A stretch of DNA of 28,436 nucleotides from JANQRV01 sp964533785 (GTDB lineage: Bacteria > Bacteroidota > Bacteroidia > Chitinophagales > Saprospiraceae). This document shows positions 15,749 through 22,008 of the stretch, piece by piece. How positions within the stretch are numbered: the stretch's first letter is position 1; each line of letters starts with the position of its first letter. The stretch is taken from the NCBI GenBank assembly GCA_964533785.1, contig CAZHNG010000037.1:1-28436 (forward strand), read 5' to 3'. The notes under the pieces are model-generated. The model saw nothing but the letters and a program-made list of their open reading frames with translations, was not told where the DNA came from and did no database searches. Made by a program: the position numbers and the translations under genes.

Positions 15749-15905
15749 AATTATTTAAGGCATCAGACTTTTAGTGAAGTGAGATTTTGATTTTAGACCC
15801 CAGATGCTAGGCTGCAAGCGTATGAGCAGTTTATGGCGCTGGCGTCTGTTGTCTAAAAATAAATTTTCTGGGATTAGCAGGTATCTAAATTATCCGAAAA
15901 TATTT

Positions 15906-16319
15906 CTAATGTGGTAGTTTGTCTCTTACAATTCCGTAGGTGAAAGTTCCTAGCGTAGCTCCAAATATGACTAAAATGAAGATCCAGAATCCGTGTCCCA
16001 GCATAACGAACATAGGTCCGGGACAAGCTCCCATCAAGGCCCAGCCCAGCCCGAAAATACTACCGGCCAGTATGTGGCGGCGTGGATTCCATTTCATGGG
16101 GGTATAACTTACTATTGTATTCCGTAAAGTTTTCATTTTAAACCTTTTCATGAGGGCAATGATGATCGCTCCTAAAACTACCGCCGTACCTATAATACCG
16201 TACATGTGAAAGCTCTCGAAACGAAACATCTCGTGGATCCTGAACCATGAAATGGCTTCCGATTTTGTCATGATGATACCGAATAAAGTACCGACTATAT
16301 AAAAACTGAATAAACGCAT
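15906..16319 (-). CDS. YeeE/YedE-family half transporter, C-terminal type
   Basis: The 137-residue protein has about four hydrophobic segments and the family motif GLGWALMGACPGPMFVMLG (about 90-108, with C99). YeeE/YedE proteins (TsuA, PmpA/PmpB types) import thiosulfate or other sulfur species; in TsuA conserved cysteines on this type of loop pass thiosulfate through the membrane. The full-length family has two such halves in one chain; here the halves are separate genes, and the other half is at 16440-17024. The gap of 120 bp between the halves holds a hairpin. Together with thioredoxin they form a likely operon on the minus strand. Direction and substrate are inferred. Confidence 0.88.
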   Translation of the reverse strand: MRLFSFYIVGTLFGIIMTKSEAISWFRIHEMFRFESFHMYGIIGTAVVLGAIIIALMKRFKMKTLRNTIVSYTPMKWNPRRHILAGSIFGLGWALMGACPGPMFVMLGHGFWIFILVIFGATLGTFTYGIVRDKLPH

Positions 16320-16343
16320 TTTTTTTATTTTTAGACGCTGAAT

Positions 16344-16362
16344 CCTGACATTTATCGTCAGG
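16344..16362. repeat. Hairpin between the two YeeE/YedE halves
   Basis: CCTGAC-ATTTATC-GTCAGG forms a 6-bp stem 25 bp before the start of the second half gene. It is flanked by CGCCAGATACCAGA, a relative of the TCTGGCATCTGG repeats near 21980. It may be a dispersed repeat or an attenuating structure. Confidence 0.4.
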
Positions 16363-16439
16363 AAGACGCCAGATACCAGAATACGAGTGTGAGGGTGTGG
16401 TAGTTGAGTCTGATTAGTTTGAATGAACAGTGAATTTCA

Positions 16440-17024
16440 TTACCCAAAAATGAGGGGCATGATCAACCAGGTCATGGTTAGCCCGCCGATGAAAAAGCCA
16501 ACAACCGTTAAGAGTGATGGCAGTTGAAGGTGTGATAAACCGGTGATGGCATGACCTGATGTACAGCCATCTGCGTAGCGGGCTCCGAAACCAACCAGGA
16601 AGCCGCCGGTGAGGGTTAAAATGACACCAAGGCCGTTAGAGAAGTTAAATACCTCCGTCGGTAAAAAACCATTTCCTTGCGGGTAGTTTATATTCCAGTC
16701 TTTTAAGTGATTAATTGTAGATTCAGAAATAGCTACAGCTTCCGGACTTTGCAGTAGGGTAGAGGAAATAACCCCACCGGTAACTGCTCCTAATAAGAAT
16801 ACCATTCTCCATCGCTCTTCTTTTAAATCTATATCGAAAAAGCTGAATTTTTTACCGGCACCTGCCATGGCACAAATATTCCTAAAAGCGGTAGAAACAC
16901 CAAAACTCCGTCCCATCCACGTTAATAAAAATAAAATAGCTGCAATAGCAACGCCAGACACGGACCAATGCCAAGGCTGGCTGACGATACTAAGTACTCC
17001 CTGGGTGTTTGTTACTAATTCCAT
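16440..17024 (-). CDS. YeeE/YedE-family half transporter, N-terminal type
   Basis: The 194-residue protein has hydrophobic segments at about 20-37, 74-90, 130-147 and 165-192 and the family signature GFGARYADGCTSGHAITGLS (about 145-164), with C154 as the conserved membrane cysteine; C51 is a second candidate. It is the partner of the gene at 15906-16319. Proteins of this family move thiosulfate or sulfane-sulfur compounds across the inner membrane. It follows the thioredoxin gene by 15 bp, so the two are very likely co-transcribed. The extra length compared with its partner comes from a loop at about 92-130. Confidence 0.9.
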   Translation of the reverse strand: MELVTNTQGVLSIVSQPWHWSVSGVAIAAILFLLTWMGRSFGVSTAFRNICAMAGAGKKFSFFDIDLKEERWRMVFLLGAVTGGVISSTLLQSPEAVAISESTINHLKDWNINYPQGNGFLPTEVFNFSNGLGVILTLTGGFLVGFGARYADGCTSGHAITGLSHLQLPSLLTVVGFFIGGLTMTWLIMPLIFG

Positions 17025-17039
17025 TAATTTTTGATTTAA

Positions 17040-17357
17040 TTATAAAGTGTTATCAATTGCTTGTTTTATCACATGGCTCAAGGCAGTAGCTGATTGCATA
17101 CCCGACTGCCTCCATTTGACCTGCCCGTTTTGAAATAAAATAAAAGTCGGTACGCCCCTGATGTTCAGGGACTGGGCCAATGCACCGTTTTTGTCCACAT
17201 CGACTTTGACAATAGTGGCTTCTTCTCCGATCTCTGATGCTACCTCACTCAAAATGGGACTCATCGCTTTACAAGGGCCACACCATTCAGCGAAAAAGTC
17301 TACCAAAGTAGGTTTTTCACTATTGATCAATTCTTTAAATGATTTTTTTTCTTTCAT
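17040..17357 (-). CDS. Thioredoxin
   Basis: The 105-residue protein is a single thioredoxin domain with the active site WCGPC (C26, C29) and the cis-proline loop GVPTF. No signal peptide is present, so it works in the cytoplasm. It reduces disulfides or persulfides; leading an operon with the two YeeE/YedE halves suggests that it releases sulfide or reduces sulfane sulfur delivered by that transporter. TsuA systems are often coupled with small thiol carriers such as TsuB, so the link fits known biology, but it is inference here. The start ATG 17355-17357 lies about 20 bp after a perfect TAnnTTTG element. Confidence 0.93.
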   Translation of the reverse strand: MKEKKSFKELINSEKPTLVDFFAEWCGPCKAMSPILSEVASEIGEEATIVKVDVDKNGALAQSLNIRGVPTFILFQNGQVKWRQSGMQSATALSHVIKQAIDNTL

Positions 17358-17377
17358 AAGATTTTCAATTAATACTG

Positions 17378-17385
17378 CAAAGGTA
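17378..17385 (-). promoter_or_regulatory. -7 element of the thioredoxin/YeeE operon
   Basis: TACCTTTG on the minus strand matches the Bacteroidota TAnnTTTG consensus and is 20 bp upstream of the thioredoxin ATG. No -33 TTTG and no GTGA-N6-TCAC box was found at the expected distance, so this operon may be outside the Crp/Fnr-like regulon. Confidence 0.55.
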
Positions 17386-17440
17386 TGGGCACTTGTAAGG
17401 AAAATCCTTAGAATCGAATTTTTTAATTCATGATTGGCCT

Positions 17441-17472
17441 GGTTATGAGGGTTATTTGGTTATGCGGTTATG
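17441..17472. repeat. Four GGTTAT units
   Basis: GGTTATGAGG, GGTTATTTGG, TTATGCGG and GGTTATG follow each other between 17441 and 17472. They resemble the cluster at 9185-9283. The stretch lies in the 418-bp divergent region between thioredoxin and sterol desaturase and codes for nothing visible. Confidence 0.45.
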
Positions 17473-17639
17473 AGATATAGATGGTGTATTGATAATCAAA
17501 TAACAGAATAAGCACAGTTGTGGTGACAAAGACTTTTCTTTATCTATAACTAATATTTTTTTACCTATGAGACCAATTCAAGATATGAAAGTAGTATTAC
17601 TTAATTATTTCTAAATATTGTATTTTCGATCTTCTTCTC

Positions 17640-17683
17640 TGTGATCTTTTTCACTGACCTTCTCGTTTGAAAACATATTTTTG
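17640..17683 (+). promoter_or_regulatory. Promoter of the sterol-desaturase-family gene: Crp/Fnr box plus TATTTTTG
   Basis: TGTGATCTTTTTCACT at 17640-17655 is a TGTGA-N6-TCAC palindrome. TATTTTTG at 17676-17683 matches TAnnTTTG on the plus strand. The centre-to-TA distance is 28.5 bp, 2 bp shorter than at four other boxes, so activation geometry would differ slightly. The predicted start is about 90 bp before the ATG at 17776. Confidence 0.6.
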
Positions 17684-17775
17684 TTGCAAACAATTCTCAA
17701 AACAGTTTAAAAGTCGGTTAGGATGAATTTTACCGTAAAAAGCGGGTAAATTTGTCCGCTGCAAGATTATTGATT

Positions 17776-18813
17776 ATGAGTAATTATTGGGAAATATTCG
17801 TTAACGGTTATAAAGGGTATGCTAATTATTTGTGGAATGAGATCACTCATCCCACCTGGCACAGTTATTTTTATTGGCTGATCTTGGTTTCTGTCTTTTT
17901 CTTCGTTTTGGAGATTATTGTACCCTGGCGGAAAAAGCAGCCGGTGCCTAGGAAAGACTTTTGGCTGGATGCCTTTTATATGTTCTTCAATTTTTTCTTG
18001 TTTTCCCTGATCATTTATAATGCTGCTTCCGATGTGGTGGTGAATTTGTTCAATGATGGAATTAAGTGGTTAACGGGAGGTTTTGATTTGCAAAGTTTCA
18101 ATCCACTGCAATACTGGCCTTATTGGGCGGTATTGCTGGTGGGGATGATCTTCCGCGATTTCATCCAGTGGTGGGTACACCGTTTATTGCACCGTTCGGA
18201 GTGGTTGTGGGAGTTTCACAAGGTACACCATTCGGTGGAACAGATGGGGTTTGCGGCGCAACTACGTTACCATTGGATGGAAAATGTGGTCTACCGTACC
18301 CTGGAATACGTTCCTTTAGCCTTGTTAGGATACGGATTGTATGACTTTTTTGTCATCCACATCTTTGCACTGGCCTGGGGGCATTATAACCATGCCAATA
18401 TTCGAGTGAGCGGCTACGTGACCGGTGGAATTGTCGGTGCGCTGATCGGTATTGTCTTAGCTAATAGTCTGTTGGACGTTACGCTGTTTGCCGGTATTTC
18501 CACGGTAGGGAAATGGGGGGTATTCATAGGATCAACGGCATTAGGAGCCATATTACTAGGGCCCGTCATGAAGATCCTTTTCAATAGCCCGGAAATGCAC
18601 ATCTGGCACCATTCCTACGATTTGCCGGAAGACCGGCGCTACGGCATCAATTTCGGATTGACCCTCGCTGTCTGGGACTACCTTTTCGGTACGGCCCATA
18701 TTCCGCACGATGGACGTGATATCCGCCTGGGCTTTCCCGGTGTAGAAAGCTTTCCCCAAAACTTTGTCGGACAAAATTTAAACGGTATCATTCATAAAAA
18801 TCAAGAATCATGA
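17776..18813 (+). CDS. Sterol desaturase / fatty acid hydroxylase-family membrane protein
   Basis: ATG 17776 gives 345 residues (an upstream TTG at 17752 is possible). The protein has several membrane helices and the His clusters of the di-iron hydroxylase family: H135-x3-H139, H148-x2-H151-H152 and H275-x2-H278-H279, with further His at H166, H203 and H206. The family oxidises lipids at the membrane; the substrate is unknown. Between the WGHYNHANI motif (202-209) and SPEMHIWHH (271-279), where homologues usually have a short loop, there are about 60 residues of Gly-rich hydrophobic sequence, which looks like an inserted membrane hairpin. A Crp/Fnr-like box precedes the gene. A 55-residue reading frame overlaps its stop codon. 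Confidence 0.9.
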   Translation: MSNYWEIFVNGYKGYANYLWNEITHPTWHSYFYWLILVSVFFFVLEIIVPWRKKQPVPRKDFWLDAFYMFFNFFLFSLIIYNAASDVVVNLFNDGIKWLTGGFDLQSFNPLQYWPYWAVLLVGMIFRDFIQWWVHRLLHRSEWLWEFHKVHHSVEQMGFAAQLRYHWMENVVYRTLEYVPLALLGYGLYDFFVIHIFALAWGHYNHANIRVSGYVTGGIVGALIGIVLANSLLDVTLFAGISTVGKWGVFIGSTALGAILLGPVMKILFNSPEMHIWHHSYDLPEDRRYGINFGLTLAVWDYLFGTAHIPHDGRDIRLGFPGVESFPQNFVGQNLNGIIHKNQES

Positions 18814-18977
18814 AGATGGAAATTACTCAGGAACTCTTTGATGCGATCGCCAAAGAAATTGAAAGCGATAAAAGCCCGGTAGGTATTGATGCGAAAAAAA
18901 CGCACGTCATCATCCTCCAAAAATTGATCGCTATCGAGGAACGGTTGGAACGGATTGAGGAGCAGTTGAAGGGGTAG
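18810..18977 (+). CDS. 55-residue coiled-coil-like protein, coupled to the desaturase gene
   Basis: ATG 18810-18812 overlaps the desaturase stop TGA 18811-18813 (ATGA), the classic arrangement for translational coupling. The product is hydrophilic, with many E, K and I residues, and the second half (about 30-55) is an amphipathic helix ending in IEERLERIEEQLKG. I do not recognise the family. A small helical partner or stabiliser of the desaturase is possible. The codon use and overlap make a real gene likely, although it is short. Confidence 0.6.
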   Translation: MKMEITQELFDAIAKEIESDKSPVGIDAKKTHVIILQKLIAIEERLERIEEQLKG

Positions 18978-18988
18978 AAATCTTGTAT

Positions 18989-19006
18989 AGCGGAATTCAT
19001 TCCGCT
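18989..19006 (+). terminator. Hairpin after the 55-residue gene
   Basis: AGCGGAA-TTCA-TTCCGCT forms a perfect 7-bp stem with a 4-base loop 12 bp after the stop codon. The following bases (GTTCTAA) are not a T run, so it is a weak terminator at best. Its core is shared with the hairpin before SulP at 14702-14717. Confidence 0.45.
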
Positions 19007-19064
19007 GTTCTAATAGATCACTGAAAGATTGTAAACCCAGCAGCCAGATCCTACTTGCTAAAAG

Positions 19065-19088
19065 TATTGACCTGTAAACCTGGGGCAA
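19065..19088. repeat. Dispersed 24-bp repeat, copy 2
   Basis: The stretch starting TATTGACCTGTAAACCTGGG matches 9145-9168 at 21 of 24 positions, same orientation. Function unknown. Confidence 0.5.
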
Positions 19089-19325
19089 TAAGAACGCGAA
19101 GTTCTTTTTCTTAGCGTTTCTTTGTGGCCTTTGCGGTGAGTAAAAGCCTTTGACCCCAATTTTACCGGCAGTACAGCTGAAGCACTAGCTTATTTTGTAA
19201 TCACCATCTTTTCGGTTTGAATTTGCATCCCTTCTGCAAGGAAATTAATGATAAAAAAAACTCCATGCTCTTTGTGTTCTCCATGGTTCAATACTATTTT
19301 GAGAAACGAAGTCCCAAAGAATCAT

Positions 19326-20768
19326 TCAAAAAACCTCCTCCGTCCAGAACCCATGAAACCCCAAAGGAATATTATGTGGTAAAGCAATCGAAGCAACTTC
19401 TTCCAAACTAGCAGCGTCCAGCACCTTCAAGTCCGTTTCTACTCGTTCTGCATCAAACAAAAGCATCAGCAACCAGCCATCATCTTCATTGCTACCGTTC
19501 TTTTTAGGAACAAAAACCGGTTCGCCGGGTAGGTTTGGCCAAAGCTCCTTATATAAAGTTTCTCCTTTTTGAGTATCTACTTTTGACAGGCCGGTTAAGA
19601 TGGGTAGGGTAGTATCCGCTGCTGCGGAAATATTCCAGGCGTAGCGATAGGGTTTACCTTCTTTGTCCGGTCTGACGAAAGGCAATTCACCGGGGTGTTC
19701 ACTTAATAAGGTTTTAGTGACTGTCTTTTGATTGAGGTCCAGGGTAAATCGCGTCAGCAAAGGATTAGAACCTTCTTCCGGTTCGCCCGCCAAAAATGCT
19801 TTGATGGCCTCAGCCGGTGGGAAATCTTCCATAATGTAACCGTCCACGATTATTTTATCTTCCGATACATCAAAGCCATTGGCAAAGTGAAAGACGAAGC
19901 AGAAATCGGTTTCCAGTTCATGCACCTGTCCTTGTTCATCCACGACCAATACTTTGGTTTTTGCAGTATGGTCTATTTTTATGGAAGCTACCGGAGATTC
20001 CATGCCCGAAAAAGCTTTGAAAAGATCAAAAGCGACTGGGGTGAGGAAAAATATTTTCTTACCCCTGTCGGTTAGTACGAAGTCATGGGTAAAAGTGACT
20101 TCATTCATTGGGATAGCCTGGCTAATCCTGGCTTTTCCGTCTGGTTCTACTTCGTATAATAAAAGGCGTTGTTTCGTGCCGGCTGCCGTACCGAAGTTAT
20201 GCAATATCCCCGTTTTATGATCCACTTTCGGATGCGCCGAAAAAGGCAGTTCGGGATTGATCAGGTGGTCTACATAAGAAAAGTCATTATCCAAAACGCC
20301 ATCATAATCGTACCTGCCAATGGTTTCCAAAGTCACCGGATCAATTTCGTGTGGCAAGCCGCCTTCCCAAAGGGCTAGCATTTTTTCACCGTGCCAAATC
20401 ACGCTGGTATTCGCCGCATTCTTGAAGCGCATTCTCATGAAATTACGCCAGATCCCACCCGGTAGATTGGTGCCAAAACTGCGGTAAAGCATTTTACCCT
20501 CCTTTTCTTCAGCCACAAACTCTTTGGTACGTACATAACGATTACTGTAGTGGATCTTACCTCCCTGAAATTCAAATTTGGTGATCATGCCATCCCCATC
20601 GAAGAGGTGGTCGTATTTAACGCCTTGGTGTTCGAAGCGTCCATTGCCATTTCTAAATAAAGTGCCTTTGATTTCTTTGGGGAGGGTTCCGGTATAAGAC
20701 AACTCTTCTTTTGAATATTCTTCCTCTACCTTTCTGGTTGCCGTGAAGTATTTTTTGAGTATTTCCAT
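19326..20768 (-). CDS. Carotenoid cleavage oxygenase
   Basis: From ATG 20766-20768 (MEILKKYFTATRKV) the protein has 480 residues, normal for the family; an ATG 20 codons upstream falls in DNA that is part of a Crp/Fnr gene remnant on the other strand and is unlikely to be the start. The four iron-binding histidines of the seven-bladed propeller are visible at H179 (SAHPK), H228 (FTHDF), H294 (VFHFANG) and H472 (GFHGFW). The enzyme would split carotenoids or related apocarotenoids or stilbenes with O2, in the cytoplasm or at the membrane. It has no obvious partner nearby and no Crp/Fnr-like box was found upstream. Confidence 0.92.
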   Translation of the reverse strand: MEILKKYFTATRKVEEEYSKEELSYTGTLPKEIKGTLFRNGNGRFEHQGVKYDHLFDGDGMITKFEFQGGKIHYSNRYVRTKEFVAEEKEGKMLYRSFGTNLPGGIWRNFMRMRFKNAANTSVIWHGEKMLALWEGGLPHEIDPVTLETIGRYDYDGVLDNDFSYVDHLINPELPFSAHPKVDHKTGILHNFGTAAGTKQRLLLYEVEPDGKARISQAIPMNEVTFTHDFVLTDRGKKIFFLTPVAFDLFKAFSGMESPVASIKIDHTAKTKVLVVDEQGQVHELETDFCFVFHFANGFDVSEDKIIVDGYIMEDFPPAEAIKAFLAGEPEEGSNPLLTRFTLDLNQKTVTKTLLSEHPGELPFVRPDKEGKPYRYAWNISAAADTTLPILTGLSKVDTQKGETLYKELWPNLPGEPVFVPKKNGSNEDDGWLLMLLFDAERVETDLKVLDAASLEEVASIALPHNIPLGFHGFWTEEVF

Positions 20769-20783
20769 TATTATCGATTTTAA

Positions 20784-20951
20784 GGGTGTAACAGTACGAA
20801 GCAGAAATGGATTAAGGATACGCTGCAAATTTCAAAAACAGACATTGCTAGAGACCTAAATAGTTCCAGGGAATTGATTTCCAGGTTGTTGAAAAAAATG
20901 GAACAGGAAAAACTGATCACGATGGATAGGAATGTTGTTCGATTAATATGA
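20784..20951 (+). pseudogene. C-terminal fragment of a second Crp/Fnr-family regulator
   Basis: The frame open from 20784 to the TGA at 20949-20951 encodes about 55 residues with a Crp-type helix-turn-helix: ISKTDIARDLNSSRE followed by LISRLLKKMEQEKLI. It aligns with the C-terminus of the intact regulator at 15095-15748 (HQEIASDLNASREAISRLL), including the R-E-x-x-x-R pattern. No effector domain precedes it and a stop lies just upstream (20781), so the gene has lost at least 150 residues. The fragment begins at the 5' end of the divergent carotenoid oxygenase gene, as if a rearrangement had placed that gene there. It is very unlikely to make a working protein. Confidence 0.75.
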
Positions 20952-21047
20952 CTCGTGTGAATCTGGGCAAAAATAACGACTGTTGTTATTGAAGAGGTAT
21001 TGTTTTATTAGACGCAGACTTTCACAGGTAGAACAGTGTCTATTGAT

Positions 21048-21323
21048 CATAGCCGTCCACGTAGGCCCCCCTATGGGTCTGGGCAGGTTAAGCGTTAATT
21101 TATAGTATCGAGTTAAAGAACGCTTGAAATCTTTGATTTTTCGAGACTTCGTCTCTTAAAATTTTTATTGAACCCCGCCTACTGTGCCAGTAATGGCGGG
21201 CAGGCATAGAGATATGGAGAACATAGAGTTTAAAAAGAAAAAATTTCTTTTTCTTTTTGGGCTCCATACTCTCAAACGTTTGTCCAGGCCCAGACCCAGA
21301 CGGGCCCTACGTGGCGGGCTATG
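21048..21323. repeat. Long imperfect inverted repeat with 40-base arms
   Basis: The left arm 21048-21087 (CATAGCCGTCCACGTAGG ... GGGTCTGGGCAGG) matches the reverse complement of 21284-21323 at about 32 of 40 positions. The 196-base interior holds GAGAC-TTC-GTCTC (21143-21155), a copy of the GC-rich core seen at 7817-7854 (21173-21203, inverted) and a 9-bp palindrome AAAAAGAAA-AAA-TTTCTTTTT (21232-21252). GTCTATTGAT flanks both arms in the same orientation (21039 and 21325). No reading frame was recognised inside. It looks like a MITE-type or composite non-autonomous element. Confidence 0.6.
21173..21203. repeat. Copy of the GC-rich repeat core, inverted relative to 7817-7854
   Basis: Read on the minus strand, CCTGCCCGCC and CTGGCACAGTAGGCGGGG match CCTGCCCACC and CTGGCACAGCAGGCGGGG at 7817-7854 with one mismatch each; the spacer between them is shorter here. 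It lies inside the long inverted repeat 21048-21323. Confidence 0.55.
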
Positions 21324-21408
21324 GTCTATTGATAAATAAGCATCGCTGACGACTGTTGTTTATAACTCAGCAAACGAGTCTATAAAATACTGATGTTTTA
21401 ACAACTAC

Positions 21409-21453
21409 TGTGACCTAAGTCACGCTAACCACCTATGATTTTCTCCTAATTTG
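21409..21453 (+). promoter_or_regulatory. Promoter of the 33-residue/DUF2892 pair: Crp/Fnr box plus TAATTTG
   Basis: TGTGACCTAAGTCACG (21409-21424) is a TGTGA-N6-TCAC palindrome. TAATTTG (21447-21453) is a TAnTTTG element 30.5 bp from its centre. If the box acts at -41.5, the transcript would begin at about 21458, the A of the ATG, which would make the message leaderless. Confidence 0.65.
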
Positions 21454-21457
21454 CAGC

Positions 21458-21559
21458 ATGAAACAATTACCCAATTGGGCCCGCGTACTGATCGCGTGTA
21501 TGATCTGTATCGCAATTTTCATTGCCGTGGGTTTACTCATTGATCATTTTATAAACTAA
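21458..21559 (+). CDS. 33-residue single-pass membrane protein
   Basis: ATG 21458 opens a 33-codon frame: a polar start (MKQLPNWAR), one hydrophobic helix (about 10-28, with C14 and C17) and a short polar end (DHFIN). It is 11 bp before the DUF2892 start and directly behind a Crp/Fnr-type promoter, so it is probably translated. I do not recognise a family. The helix with two Cys near one membrane face could support sulfur or metal handling, which is speculation. Confidence 0.6.
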   Translation: MKQLPNWARVLIACMICIAIFIAVGLLIDHFIN

Positions 21560-21570
21560 ATCTTAGCATT

Positions 21571-21777
21571 ATGAAAAAGAATGTAGGAAGTACCGATCGC
21601 ATCGTTCGTTTGATCGCCGGTGTTGTTATTGCAATTGTATTGGCTACCGGAACGGTCGCTATCGGATCTACACTAGGCATTATTTTAGCGGTAGCCGGTG
21701 CTATTTTCTTGTTTACCGGAGCGGTAAATTGGTGCGCCATTTATTCCCTGATCGGCGCATCAACACGGAAAGCTTAG
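21571..21777 (+). CDS. DUF2892 membrane protein (YgaP-like transmembrane domain)
   Basis: The 68-residue protein matches the YgaP-type membrane hairpin: MKKNVGSTDRIVRLIAG opening, then two helices (about 14-35 and 37-58) and the NWCAIYSLIGAST end with a conserved Cys (C51). In E. coli YgaP the same domain is attached to a rhodanese and helps export thiocyanate or handle sulfide-derived sulfur. Here it is a separate gene, with a stand-alone rhodanese at 25635-25946. It is co-transcribed with the 33-residue protein behind a Crp/Fnr-like box, which fits a sulfur-related function. Confidence 0.85.
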   Translation: MKKNVGSTDRIVRLIAGVVIAIVLATGTVAIGSTLGIILAVAGAIFLFTGAVNWCAIYSLIGASTRKA

Positions 21778-21804
21778 GCCGCATTTAGTTTCCCGGCAAA
21801 GAAC

Positions 21805-21834
21805 AAGGGTAGCCGACCTATGTTAGCTACCCTT
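21805..21834 (+). terminator. Hairpin after the DUF2892 gene
   Basis: AAGGGTAGC (21805-21813) pairs with GCTACCCTT (21826-21834), a perfect 9-bp stem with a 12-base loop, 27 bp after the stop. The tail (TGCTGT) is not T-rich. The remaining DNA up to the SQR stop at 22009 holds CATCTGGCATCTGG-type repeats (about 21980-22005) and no gene. Confidence 0.55.
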
Positions 21835-22008
21835 TGCTGTATTGATTAATCACATAATGTTCTTTGGTAAGATACCAGATTATAGCTATCAGATGTCAGA
21901 CTGCAAGAGACTGGGAAGTTGGGTGAGTGTGCGCAGATAGTATTTCGATTGTCCTGTTCCGTACCCCAAATCCCTAAACACATCTGGCATCTGGTTTCTG
22001 GCATCTTT

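Larger units (their letters stand above)
18978..19325. other. Convergent intergenic stretch
   Basis: No gene was recognised. The stretch holds a hairpin (18989-19006) and the second copy of the TATTGACCTG repeat (19065-19088), then AT-rich sequence up to the carotenoid oxygenase stop. Confidence 0.5.
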
